DNA of 64,000 bases, taken from positions 23,501 through 87,500 of the forward strand of contig JAUJYZ010000672.1 of assembly GCA_033675265.1 (NCBI GenBank), read 5' to 3'. The position numbers and the translations under genes are program-made. Below are positions 1 to 14,700 of the stretch, in pieces. The DNA comes from Actinostola sp. cb2023 (taxonomy: Eukaryota > Cnidaria > Anthozoa > Actiniaria > Actinostolidae). Within the stretch, counting starts at the first letter, position 1; every line of letters starts with the position of its first letter. Below the pieces are notes generated by a model that was not told where the DNA came from, searched no databases, and was given only the letters and a program-made list of their open reading frames with translations.

Positions 1-2450
1 CCCTTTCTTCTCCCGTATACACCGAACTGCACACACCCCGGGGAACTCGGCATGACCCTTTCTTCTCCCGTATCCACCAAACTGTACACACCACGGGGAA
101 CTCGGTATGACCCTTTCTTCTCCCGTATCTACCGAACTGCACACACCCCGGGGAACTCGGCATAAACCTTTCTTCTCCCGTATCCACCAAACTGTACACA
201 CCCCGGGGAACTCGGCATAACCCTTTCTTCTCCCGTATCTACCGAACTGCACACACCCCGGGGAACTAGGCATGACCCTTTCTTCTCCCGTATCCACCAA
301 ACTGTACACACCCCGGGGAACTCGGCATAACCCTTTCTTCTTCCGTATCTACCAAACTGTACACACCCCGGGGAACTCGGGACAACCCTTTCTTCTCACG
401 TATCCACCGAACTACACACACCACGGGGAACTCGGAATAACCCTTTCTTCTCCCGTATCCACCAAACTGTACACACCCCGGGGAACTCGGGACAACCTTT
501 TCTTCTCACGTATCCACCGAACTACACACACCACGGGTAACTGGGCATGACCTTTTCTTCTCCCGTATCCACCGAACTGCACACACCACGGGGAACTCGG
601 CATGACCTTTTCTTCTCCCGTATCCACCGAACTGCACACACCACGGGGAACTCGGGAAATAACCCTTTCTTCTCCCGTATCCGATCCACCGAACTGAACA
701 CACCCCGGGGAACTCGGCATAACCCTTTCTTCTCCCGTATCCACCGAATTGCAAACACCCCGTGGAACTCGGTATGACCCTTTCTTCTCCCGTATCCACC
801 GAATTGCAAACACCCCGTGGAACTCGGTATGACCCTTTCTTCTCCCGTATCCACCGAATTGCAAACACCCCGTGGAACTCGGTATGACCCTTTCTTCTCC
901 CGTATCCACCGAATTGCAAACACCCCGTGGAACTCGGTATGACCCTTTCTTCTCCCGTATCCACCGAATTGCAAACACCCCGGGGAACTCGGCATGACCC
1001 TTTCTTCTCCCGTATCCACCAAACTGTACACACCACGGGGAACTCGGTATGACCCTTTCATCTCCCGTATCTACCGAACTGCACACACCCCGGGGAACTC
1101 GGCATAAACCTTTCTTCTCCCGTATCCACCAAACTGTACACACCCCGGGGAACTCGGCATAACCCTTTCTTCTCCCGTATCTACCGAACTGCACACACCC
1201 CGGGGAACTAGGCATGACCCTTTCTTCTCCCGTATCCACCAAACTGTACACACCCCGGGGAACTCGGCATAACCCTTTCTTCTTCCGTATCTACCAAACT
1301 GTACACACCCTGGGGAACTCGGGACAACCCTTTCTTCTCACGTATCCACCGAACTACACACACCACGGGGAACTCGGAATAACCCTTTCTTCTCCCGTAT
1401 CCACCAAACTGTACACACTTCGGGGAACTCGGGACAACCCTTTCTTCTCACGTATCCACCGAACTGCACACACCACGGGGAACTCGGGAAATAACCCTTT
1501 CTTCTCCCGTATCCGATCCACCGAACTGAACACACCCCGTGGAACTCGGTATGACCCTTTCTTCTCCCGTATCCACCGAATTGCAAACACCCCGTGGAAC
1601 TCGGTATGACCCTTTCTTCTCCCGTATCCACCGAATTGCAAACACCCCGTGGAACTCGGTATGACCCTTTCTTCTCCCGTATCCACCGAATTGCAAACAC
1701 CCCGTGGAACTCGGTATGACCCTTTCTTCTCCCGTATCCACCGAATTGCAAACACCCCGTGGAACTCGGTATGACCCTTTCTTCTCCCGTATCCACCGAA
1801 TTGCAAACACCCCGTGGAACTCGGTATGACCCTTTCTTCTCCCGTATCCACCGAATTGCAAACACCACGTGGAACTCGGTATGACCCTTTCTTCTCCCGT
1901 ATCCACCGAATTGCAAACACCCCGTGGAACTCGGTATGACCCTTTCTTCTCCCGTATCCACCGAATTGCAAACACCCCGTGGAACTCGGTATGACCCTTT
2001 CTCCTCCCGTATCCACCGAATTGCAAACACCCCGTGGAACTCGGTATGACCCTTTCTTCTCCCGTATCCACCGAATTGCAAACACCCCGTGGAACTCGGT
2101 ATGACCCTTTCTTCTCCCGTATCCACCGAATTGCAAACACCCCGTGGAACTCGGTATGACCCTTTCTTCTCCCGTATCCACCGAATTGCAAACACCCCGG
2201 GGAACTCGGCATAAACCTTTCTTCTCCCGTATTCATCGAACTGCACCGGCACACCCCTGAGAGCTTGACATGACCCTTTCTTCTCCCGACATCCACCGAA
2301 CTGCACACACCCCGGGGAACTCGGCATGATAACGCTTTGTTCTCCTGTATTCACCGAACTGTACACACCCCGGGGAACTCGGCATGATAACCCTTTCTTC
2401 TCCCGTATACACCGAACTGTACACACCCCGGGGAACTCGGCATGATAACC
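1..2450. repeat. 55-bp minisatellite array in the last visible Dicer intron
   Basis: About 44 tandem copies of a 55-bp unit; a typical stretch reads CCCTTTCTTCTCCCGTATCC, followed by a gaactcgg end. Units fall into subtypes (gcacacacc, gtacacacc and gcaaacacc variants). A block of about 17 units near 1-600 recurs 942 bp later (about 943-1550), so there is a higher-order repeat. On the Dicer strand the array begins about 10 nt after the exon 13 donor. Open frames run through it on both strands because the unit has few stops; I do not regard them as genes. The array runs off the left end of the window. Confidence 0.95.
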
Positions 2451-2460
2451 CTTGACATAC

Positions 2461-2705
2461 CTGAACTTTGCAGCAGGGTCATTCTCGTGTACCAATCTGA
2501 TTGGATTGTAGGGAACATTCTTTGAGTAATGATCGATGTAAGGCTTCATCATACGGTAATACACATGCCATGTCTGTTCTACGTCCATACCGCTGTCTAG
2601 GAACACTGCACCAGCTACAGATTCAAAGATATCTCCAAGTACTTTGGGTGCTTCTATTGCTTCTTCATTCTCATCTGACAAGATTATGAATGGATCATCG
2701 TCAAC
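2461..2705 (-). CDS. Dicer: Dicer exon 13 (RNase IIIb, second half)
   Basis: Residues 1326-1406 plus two bases. Acidic start, then [20 protein letters not shown] with D1350 and E1353, then [13 protein letters not shown]. Donor CAG|GTATGT, phase 2. Other Dicers continue here into a dsRNA-binding domain, which must lie left of the window. Confidence 0.95.
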
Positions 2706-5700
2706 CTAGAGGGGTAAATAAGCGGTAAATATCACTATGCCCTTACACATACTCCCTCTCTCCCTTTATATTAGTGCCAGTGTACTGAATCTTTGTCGTT
2801 AACTGTACCTGTGACTTGCCTTCTTTTTTATCATCGTCGAGTTGTAGAACGAAGTCGTTGATTTTCTTAAACCATTGTGGTGAGGTGTACTTGAGGTACT
2901 TGTGATAGTCATATTCTACAGCGATCTTGGCAAATATGTTATTATTAACCAGAGCCTGTCGCAAGTCAGTAAGTTGACCTGGAGAAAGATTAGGATTGCT
3001 GGAATACAAACATTCAGTCACAAGAAAATCCAGAACAGCATCACCCAGAAACTCTAGTCTCTGGTAGCAATCAGGAGTGAGTTTGTTGTACTGGTAAGAG
3101 GCATGAGTTAGAGCTTGAAGAAGATATATTTTATTTGTGAACTTGTAATCTATACGACGCTCGAGGCCCTTGAGTTCATCTGAGAGGTTTTCGTGTTCTT
3201 TAGCATCGGTATTGAGCGGAACAAACTTTGGTGTTTGGAAGTGAGCATACTGTGATGAGATAGGAGGACTACTTTGATCGATGCTGTCTGGAAAAACCTA
3301 AACAGTAAAATTATAAATAGGCTTTTCATTCCTTTCCCATAAAACCTAAAGTGACAACTGAGTATTAACATACCTTGATGCCAAGAAAATTCAAAAACTT
3401 CAATGCACTGTGATACCCACAAGACACTAGATAAGCACCAATCAGAGCTTCGATGCTGTCAGCAACTGACTTGTCCGAGATGCACTGTTCTGTAATGCTG
3501 GATCTTTCTTCTTCCTCTTCAAGCTTTATTTGCTTGTTTGAAAGTTCCATATTGACAGAGCTACTGCTTGAGTGTTTTAGACAAGGAGGAAGCCAGTTTT
3601 TACGGTCAAGAACAGCGCTTTGCATGAATGCAGGAAGGTCCTTGCGAGTGGAAACTTTAAGTAAATTCAGATTGCTTATCTGCTTTGTTTTGCGTCTAGT
3701 GAGTTTTCCCTCATCTGCAGTTGGATAGCAACAGAAAAGGCAAATCGAGACAGCCTGTTTTAGAAAAGCATCACCAAGCATTTCAAGGCGCTCAAGATCA
3801 AATGCATCTACAGCACTTTTAGAAGTCAAAGCTTGAAGGAGAAGATACGAATCGGCAAATTGGATATTCCTTGGCACATCATCAAACCAATTCTGTAGCT
3901 CATCGCCACCTTTTCTCTCCGTATCAAAATTGCCTGTATCGCCAATTGGAGGCAGATTTTCTTCTCGGTTTTCTTCTTGATCTGTTTCACGAGTTTGTTT
4001 GCAGCTTTCAGCAACAAGTTCTCTGACTTCCCTGACAAGCAAAATGGATGACATTCTATGAAGGATAGACGGTAGTTCGGCTGCTGCCAGCAGTACGGTG
4101 GAAGGAAAGCGATGGAGAGAGCAGAGTTCCGGGATGAAATGAATCTCTTTTCTTGCCGCTTTGTCCCGTTTGGTGATCTTGCGGTCGGTGAGAAAGTTGA
4201 CCCTTTCGGGGAAGCGTGTAACCAAGATTAAAGGCTGCTTACTGCGAGATGTTTTTAAGTTGTAGTTCTTACGGAAATATTCTTCGTAATTCCCTGCTTT
4301 ACTTGGATCTGGAAAAGAGCTGGACGGAGAGAGATTTGTACAAACTTTCTCAACTACAAATCTTTCCTTGATTCTGTGGTGTGGTGTGATTATAGATTCA
4401 CTCTTCTTCAGTTTGTCTGTGCTGATTATTTCACGTGTGTCGATGACACATAGCCCCTGGAAATCAATCTGCACGTCCTTTAGATCTAGAGAACCAGATG
4501 GTATTTGGAGAGGCACAATGTAGTACCCATCAGACTTTGCTGGGTTTCTATCACAAGGCATCCTTAATACCTCGGACATCAATTGCGTATTGAATGTATC
4601 GATTTGAGAAATATCAGGCGTCGATAAGCTGGGTAGATTTTCACAACATTTGGAGATAGAGATTGTAACCTTTCCTTTGTCTGGGTACAGTATGAATGGA
4701 CGTATCTGGAATTAAAACAATAAAAACGTCAAACGATCATGACCAGTGTGGATAAATGATCATGACCAGTGTGGATATCACGTCAAATGATCATGACCAG
4801 TGTGGATATCACGTCAAACGATCATGACCAGTGTGGATATCACGTCAAACGATCATGACCAGTGTGGATATCACGTCAAATGATCATGACCAGTGTGGAT
4901 ATCACGTAAAACGATCATGACCAGTGTGGATATCACGTAAAACGATCATGACCAGTGTGGATATCACATCAAATGGTCATGACCAGTGTGGATATCACGT
5001 CAAACGATCATGACCAGTGTGGATATCACATCAAATGGTCATGACCAGTGTGGATATCACGTCAAACGATCATGACCAGTGTGGATATCACGTCAAACGA
5101 TCATGACCAGTGTGGATATCACATCAAATGGTCATGACCAGTGTGGATATCACGTAAAACGATCATGACCAGTGTGGATATCACATCAAATGGTCATGAC
5201 CAGTGTGGATATCACGTCAAATGGTCATGACCAGTGTGGATATCACGTCAAACGATCATGACCAGTGTGGATATCACATCAAATGGTCATGACCAGTGTG
5301 GATATCACGTCAAACGATCATGACCAGTGTGGATATCACGTCAAACGATCATGACCAGTGTGGATATCACATCAAATTGTCATGACCAGTGTGGATATCA
5401 CGTCAAACGACCATCACCAGTGTGGATATCACGTCAAATGATCATGACCAGTGTGGATATATAATAATAATAACTGTTTATTTAAGTGTCCAATGTGTTC
5501 TAGCGCTTACGCACTAATTGGGGGACACTGTACTCTCACAAACACTACCACTACATTCTAATATTCTATACATACAACTTTCAACTCTGTGTATTTTTCT
5601 TTTTTTTTAGGGAGGAAAACCGGACTACCCGGAGAAAAACCCTCGAAGCAAGGGAGAGAACGAACTGACAAACTCAAATCACATGTGATCCCAGGTCCGG

Positions 5701-8700
5701 GAATCGAACCCGGGACACAAGCGGTGACAGACCGAGGCTCTCACCACTCGGCCACCCTTGCTTCCCTATCACGTAAAACGATCATGACCAGTGTGGATAT
5801 CACGTCAAACGATCATGACTAGTGTGGATATCACGTCAAACGATCATGACTAGTGTGGATATCACGTAAAACGATCATGACCAGTGTGGATATCACGTAA
5901 AACGATCATGACCAGTGTGGATATCACATCAAACGATCATGACCAGTGTGGATATCACGTCAAACGACATGACTAGTGTGGATATCACGTCAAACGATCA
6001 TGACCAGTGTGGATATCACGTCAAACGATCATGACCAGTGTGGATATCACGTCAAACGATCATGACCAGTGTGATATGGATATCACGTACCAAACGATCA
6101 TGACTAGTGTGGATATCACGTCAAACGATCATGACCAGTGTGGATATCACGTCAAACGATCATGACCAGTGTGGATATCACGTCAAACGATCATGACCAG
6201 TGTGGATATCACGTCAAACGATCATGACCAGTGTGGATATCACGTCAAACGATCATGACCAGTGTGGATATCACGTCAAACGATCATGACCAGTGTGGAT
6301 ATCACGTCAAACGATCGATCATGACCAGTGTGGATAAACGATCATGACCAGTGTGGATATCACGTCAAATGATCATGACCAGTGTGGATAAATGATCATG
6401 ACCAGTGTGGATAAACGATCGATCATGACCAGTGTGGATATCACATCAAACGATCATGACCAGTGTGGATATCACGTCAAACGATCATGACTAGTGTGGA
6501 TATCACGTCAAACGATCATGACCAGTGTGGATATCACGTCAAACGATCATGACCAGTGTGGATATCACGTCAAATGATCATGACCAGTGTGGATAAATGA
6601 TCATGACCAGTGTGGATAAACGATCATGACCAGTGTGGATATCACGTCAAACGATCATGACCAGTGTGGATATCACGTCAAACGATCATGACCAGTGTGG
6701 ATATCACGTCAAACGATCATGACCAGTGTGGATATCACGTCAAACGATCATGACCAGTGTGGATATCACGTCAAACGATCATGACCAGTGTGGATATCAC
6801 GTCAAATGATCATGACCAGTGTGGATAAATGATCATGACCAGTGTGGATAAACGATCATGACCAGTGTGGATATCACGTCAAACGATCATGACCAGTGTG
6901 GATATCACGTCAAATGATCATGACCAGTGTGGATAAATGATCATGACCAGTGTGGATAAATGATCATGACCAGTGTGGATAAACGATCATGACCAGTGTG
7001 TATCACGTCAAACGATCATGACGATCCAGACCAGTGTGGATATCACGTCAAACGATCATGACCAGTGTGGATATCACGTCAAACGATCATGACCAGTGTG
7101 GATATCACGTCAAACGATCATCATCACCAGTGACCAGTGGATATCACGTCAAACGATCATGACCAGTGTGGATATCACGTCAAACGATCATGACCAGTGT
7201 GGATATCACGTCAAACGATCATGACCAGTGTGGATATCACGTCAAACGATCATGACCAGTGTGGATATCACGTCAAACGATCATGACCAGTGTGGATATC
7301 ACGTCAAACGATCATGACCAGTGTGGATATCACGTCAAACGATCATGACCAGTGTGGATATCACGTCAAACGATCATGACCAGTGTGGATATCACGTCAA
7401 ACGATCATGACCAGTGTGGATATCACGTCAAACGATCATGACCAGTGTGGATATATGGATATCAACGATCATGACCAGTGTGATATCACGTCAAACGATC
7501 ATGACCAGTGTGGATATCACAAACGATCATGACCAGTGTGGATATCACGTCAATCATGATCATGACCAGTGGTGGATCATGACCAGTGTCAAACGATCAT
7601 GACCAGTGTGGATATCACGTCAAACGATCATGACCAGTGTGTGATCATGACCAGTGTGGATAAACGATCATGACCAGTGTGGATATCACAGTGTCAAACG
7701 ATCATGACCAGTGTGGATATCACGTCAAACGATCATGACCAGTGTGGATATCACGTCAAACGATCATGACCAGTGTGATATCACGTCAAACGATCATGAC
7801 AGTGATCAAACGATCATGACCAGTGTGGATAAACGATCATGACCAGTGTGGATATCACGTCAAACGATCATGACCCAGTGTGGATATCACGTCAAACGAT
7901 CATGACCAGTGTGGATATCACGTCATGACGATCATGACCAGTGTGGATATCACGTCAAACGATCATGACCAGTGTGGATATCACGTCAAACGATCATGAT
8001 CATGACCAGTGTGGATATCAGTGTGGATATCACGTCAAATGATCATGACCAGTGTGGATATCACGTCATGATCATGACCACGATCATGACCAGTGTGGAT
8101 ATCACGTCAAACGATCATGACCAGTGTGGATATCACGTCAAACGATCATGACCAGTGTGGATATCAAACGATCATGACCAGTGTGGATATCACGTCAAAC
8201 GATCATGACCAGTGTGGATATCACGTCAAACGATCATGACCAGTGTGGATATCACGTCAAACGATCATGACCAGTGTGGGATATCACGTCACCAACGATC
8301 ATGACCAGTGTGGATATCACGATCATGACCAGTGTGGATCAAATGATCATGACCAGTGTGGATATCACGTCAAACGATCATGACCAGTGTGGATATCACG
8401 TCAAACGATCATGACCAGTGTGGATATCACGTCAAACGATCATGACCAGTGTGGATATCACGTCAAACGATCATGACCAGTGTGGATATCACGTCAAACG
8501 ATCATGACCAGTGTGGATCAAACGATCATCACGTCAAACGATCATGACCAGTGTGGATATCATCACGTCAGTGTGGAACGATCATGACCAGTGTGGATAT
8601 CACGTCAAACGATCATGACCAGTGTGGATATCACGTCAAACGATCATGACCAGTGTGGATATCACGTCAAACGATCATGACCAGTGTGGATATCACGTCA

Positions 8701-11700
8701 AACGATCATGACCAGTGTGGATGTGGATATGACCACGATATCACGTCAAACGATCATGACCAGTGTGGATATCACGTCAAACGATCATGACCAGTGTGGA
8801 TATCACGTCAAACGATCATGACCAGTGTGGATATGATCATGACCAGTGTGGATAAACGATCATGACCAGTGTGGATATCACGTGTGGAAACGATCATGAC
8901 CAGTGTGGATATCACGTCAAACGATCATGACCAGTGTGGATATCACGATCAACCAGTGTGGATATCAATCAAACGATCATGACCATGATCATGACCAGTG
9001 TGGATAAATGATCATGACCAGTGTGGATAAATGATCATGACCAGTGTGGATAAATGATCATGTGACCAGTGTGATGGATAAATGATCATGACCAGTGTGG
9101 ATATCACGTCAAATGATCATGACCAGTGTGGATATCACGTCAACGATCATGACCAGTGTGGACGATCATGACCACGTCAAACGATCATGACCAGTGTGGA
9201 TATCACGTGAACAGTGATCATGACCAGTGTGGATATCACGTCAAACGATCATGACCAGTGTGGATATCACGTCAGTGTGGAAACGATCATGACCAGTGTG
9301 GATATCACGTCAAACGATCATGACCAGTGTGGATATCACGTCAAACGATCATGACCAGTGTGGATATCACGTCAAACGATCATGACCAGTGTGGATATCA
9401 CGTCAAACGATCATGACCAGTGTGGATCATCAGTGTGGATCAAACGATCATGACCAGTGTGGATATCACGTCAAACGATCATGACCAGTGTGGATATCAC
9501 GTCAAACGATCATGACCAGTGTGGATATCAAAAACGATCATGACCAGTGTGGATATCACGTCAAACGATCATGACCAGTGTGGATATCACGTCAAACGAT
9601 CATGACCAGTGTGGATATCACGTCAAACGATCATGACCAGTGTGGATATCACGTCAAACGATCATGATCATGACCAGTGACCAGTGTGGATATCACGTCA
9701 AACGATCATGACCAGTGTGGATATCACGTCAAACGATCATGACCAGTGTGGATATCACGTCAAACGATCATGACCGATCAAATGACCAGTGTGGATATCA
9801 CGTCAAACGATCATGACGTCAAACGATCATGACCAGTGTGGATAAACGATCAAACGATCATGACCAGTGTGGATATCACGTCAAACGATCATGACCAGTG
9901 TGGATATCACGTCATGACCAGTGTGGATATCAAACGATCATGACCAGTGTGGATATCACGTCAAACGATCATGACCAGTGTGGATATCACGTCAAACGAT
10001 CATGACCAGTGTGGATATCACGTCAAACGATCATGACCAGTGTGGATATCACGTCAAACGATCATGACCAGTGTGGATATCACGTAAACGATCATGACCA
10101 GTGTGGATATCACGTCAAACGATCATGACCAGTGTGGATATCACGTCAAACGATCATGACCAGTGTGGATATCACGTCATGAAACGATCATGATGACAGT
10201 GTGATATCACGTCAAATCACGTCAAACGATCATGACCAGTGTGGATATCACGTCAAACGATCATGACCAGTGTGGGATAAACGATCATGACCAGTGTGGA
10301 TATCACGTCAAACGATCATGACCAGTGTGGATATCACGTCAAACGATCATGACCAGTGTGGATATCATCAAACGATCATGACCAGTGTGGATATCACGTC
10401 AAACGATCATGACCAGTGTGGATATCACGTCAAACGATCATGACCAGTGTGGATATCACGTCAAACGATCATGACCAGTGTGGATATCACGTCAAACGAT
10501 CATGACCAGTGTGGATATCACGTCAAACGATCATGACCAGTGTGGATATCACGTCAAACGATCATGACCAGTGTGGATATCACGTCAAACGATCATGACC
10601 AGTGTGGATATCACAGTGTGGATAACGATCATGACCAGTGTGGATATCACGTCAAACGATCATGACCAGTGTGGATCATGACCAAATGATCATGACCAGT
10701 GTGGATATCACGTCAAACGATCATGACCAGTGTGGTGATCATGGATATCACGTCAAACGATCATGACCAGTGTGGATATCACGTCAAACGATCATGACCA
10801 GTGTGGATATCACGTCAAACGATCATGACCAGTGTGGATATCACGTCAAACGATCATGACCAGTGTGGATATCACGTCAAACGATCATGACCAGTGTGGA
10901 TATCACGTCAAACGATCATGACCAGTGTGGATATCATCAAACGTCAAACGATCATGACCAGTGTGGATATCACGTCAAACGATCATGACCAGTGTGGATA
11001 TCACGTCAAACGATCATCATGACGTCAAACCAGTGTGGATATCACGTCAAACGATCATGACCAGTGTGGATATCACGTCAAACGATCATGATGACCAGTG
11101 TGGATATCACGTCAAACGATCATGACCAGTGTGGATATCACGTCAAACGATCATGACCAGTGTGGATATCACGTCAAACGATCATGACCAGTGTGGATAT
11201 CACGTCAAACGATCAAACGATCATGACCAGTGTGGATATGTGGATATCACGTCAAACGATCATGACCAGTGTGGATGATCACGTCAAACGATCATGACCA
11301 GTGTGGATATCACGTCAAACGATCATGACATGACCAGTGTGGATATCACGTCAAATGATCATGACCAGTGTGGATATCACGTCAAACGATCATGACCAGT
11401 GTGGATCACGTCAAACGATCATGACCAGTGTGGATATAAATGATCATGACCAGTGTGGATAAACGATCATGACCAGTGTGGATATCACGTCAAATGATCA
11501 TGACCAGTGTGGATATCACGTCAAATGATCATGACCAGTGTGGATCAAACGATCAAACGATCATGACCAGTGTGGGATCACGTCAAACGATCATGACCAG
11601 TGTGGATATCACGATCAAACGATCATGACCAGTGTGGATAAACGATCATGACCAGTGTGGATAAACGATCATGACCAGTGTGGATAAACGATCATGACCA

Positions 11701-14700
11701 GTGTGGATAAACGATCATGACCAGTGTGGATATCATCAAATGATCATGACCAGTGTGGATATCACGTCAAACGATCATGACCAGTGTGGATATCACGATC
11801 ATGACCAGTGTGGATAAACGATCATGACCAGTGTGGATAAACGATCATGACCAGTGTGGATAAATGATCATGACCAGTGTGGATAAATGATCATGACCAG
11901 TGTGGATAACGTCAAATGATCATGACCAGTGTGGATATCACGTCAAAACGATCATGACCAGTGTGGTGATCATGACCAGTGTGGGAAACGATCATGACCA
12001 GTGTGGACGATCACGTCAAACGATCATGACCAGTCATGACCATGGAAAACGATCATGACCAGTGTGGATAAACGATCATGACCAGTGTGGATATCACGTC
12101 AAATGATCATGACCAGTGTGGATATCACGTCAAACGATCATGACCAGTGTGGATATCACGTCAAATCAACCAGTGTGGATCATGACCAGTGTGGATATCA
12201 CGTCAAACGATCATGACCAGTGTGGATATCACGTCAAACGATCATGACCAGTGTGGATAAACGAACGATCATGACCAGTGTGGATAAACGATCATGACCA
12301 GTGTGGATAAACGATCATGACCAGTGTGTCATGACCAGTGTGGATAACGTCAAACGATCATGACCAGTGTGGATAAACGATCATGACCAGTGTGTGGATA
12401 AACGATCATGACCAGTGTGGATGACCAGTGTGGATAAACGATCATGACCAGTGTGGATAAATGATCATGACCAGTGTGGATCATGATCACCAAACGATCA
12501 TGACCAGTGTGGATATCACGTCAAACGAAACAGTGTGGATCATCAAACGATCACCAGTGTGGATATCACGTCAAACGATCATGACCAGTGTGGATATCAC
12601 GTCAAACGATCATGACCAGTGTGGATATCACGTCAAACGATCATGACCAGTGTGGATATCACGTCAAAAACGATCATGACCAGTGTGGATATCACGTGGA
12701 AACGTCAAACGTCAGTGTGGATATCACGTCAAACGATCATGACCAGTGTGGATATCACGTCAAACGATCATGACCAGTGTGGACCAGTGTGGATATCACG
12801 TCAAACGATCATGACCAGTGTGGATATCACGTCAAACGATCATGACCAGTGTGGATATCATCAAACGATCATGACCAGTGTGGATATCACGTCAAACGAT
12901 CATGACCAGTGTGGATATCACGTCAAACGATCATGACCAGTGTGGATATCACGTCAAACGATCATGACCAGTGTGGATATCACGTCAAACGATCATGACC
13001 AGTGTGGATATCACGTCAAACGATCATGACCAGTGTGGATATCACGTCAAACGATCATGACCAGTGTGGATATCACGTCAAACGATCATGACCAGTGTGG
13101 ATATCACGTCAAACGATCATGACCAGTGTGGATATCACGTCAAACGATCATGACCAGTGTGGATATCACGTCAAACGATCATGACCAGTGTGGATATCAT
13201 CAAACGATCATGACCAGTGTGGATAACGATCATGACCAGTGTGGTATCACGTCAAACGATCATGACCAGTGTGGATATCAATGACCATCATGACCAGTGT
13301 GGATATCACGTCAAATGATCATGACCAGTGTGGATATCACGTCAAATGATCATGACCAGTGTGGATGTCACGTCAAATCATGACCAATGATCATGACCAG
13401 TGTGGATCAAATGATCATGACAGTGTGTGTGGATAAATGATCATGACCAGTGTGGATAAATGATCATGACCAGTGTGGATAAATGATCATGACCAGTGTG
13501 GGATATCACGTCAAATGATCATGACCAGTGTGGATATCACGTCAAATGATCATGACCAGTGTGGATATCACGTCAAACGATCATGACCAGTGTGGATAAA
13601 CGATCATGACCAGTGTGGATATCACGTGAAACGATCATGACCAGTGTGGATATCACGTCAAACGATCATGACCAGTGTGGATCATGACCAGTGTGGATAA
13701 ACGATCATGACCAGTGTGGATAAATGATCATGACCAGTGTGGATAAACGATCATGACCAGTGTGGATAAACGATCATGACCAGTGTGGATAAACGATCAT
13801 GACCAGTGTGGATAAATGATCATGACCAGTGTGGATAAACGATCATGACCAGTGTGGATAAACGATCATGACCAGTGTGGATAAACGATCATGACCAGTG
13901 TGGATAAACGATCATGACCAGTGTGGATAAATGTTCATGACCAGTGTGGATAAATGATCATGGCCAGTGTGGATAAATGTTCATGACCAGTGTGGATAAA
14001 TGATCATGGCCAGTGTGGATAAATGTTCATGGCCAGTGTGGATAAACGATCATGACCAGTGTGGATAAACGATCATGACCAGTGTGTGGTCAAACGATCA
14101 TGACCAGTGTGGATAAATGATCATGACCAGTGTGGATAAATGATCATGACCAGTGTGGATAAATGATCATGACCAGTGTGGATAAACGATCATGACCAGT
14201 GTGGATAAATGATCATGACCGGTGTGGATAAATGATCATGACCAGTGTGGATAAACGATCATGACCAGTGTGGATAAATGATCATGACCAGTGTGGATAA
14301 ACGATCATGACCAGTGTGGATAAATGTTCATGACCAGTGTGGATAAACGATCATGACCAGTGTGGATAAACGATCATGACCAGTGTGGATAAATGATCAT
14401 GACCAGTGTGGATAAATGTTCATGACCAGTGTGGATAAATGTTCATGACCAGTGTGGATATCACGTGAAATGTTATGTTACCTCAGGAAGTCGTCTATTC
14501 AACAAGATTCCAAACTTGAGAATCGTGCTCTGTTCATTAGGTCTGTGCTTGATAAAGGCATACAGATAATAGCTCTTTCCTGGTATTGGTAAGCTGTCTG
14601 TTAGTACCTCGGGTACCTAACAAGACAATAGTTTTTACGTATATTATTGATGGGGCAATGGAACAAGGTTTTAAAACATGTATTAAAATGATTAATTTTT

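Noticed and set aside
412..2308. Long minus-strand ORFs rich in GVCSSVDTGEER repeats
   Set aside because: They are all three frames of the 55-bp minisatellite; the unit length is not a multiple of three and the frames have no independent start or domain. The longest is read-through from Dicer exon 13 past its donor.
2743..2808. Longer Dicer exon 12 ending near 2743
   Set aside because: The frame stays open, but CAG|GTACAG at 2809 gives a better donor and a smoother join to exon 13 at the place where other Dicers are variable.
5589..5766. A functional tRNA gene and a 77-codon ORF
   Set aside because: Only the A and B boxes fit; the rest does not fold as a tRNA, and a body plus ATT tail follow. 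It is a SINE, and the ORF is chance.
4727..14470. CRISPR-like array
   Set aside because: Repeats are contiguous without unique spacers, and the context is a eukaryotic intron. It is a satellite.
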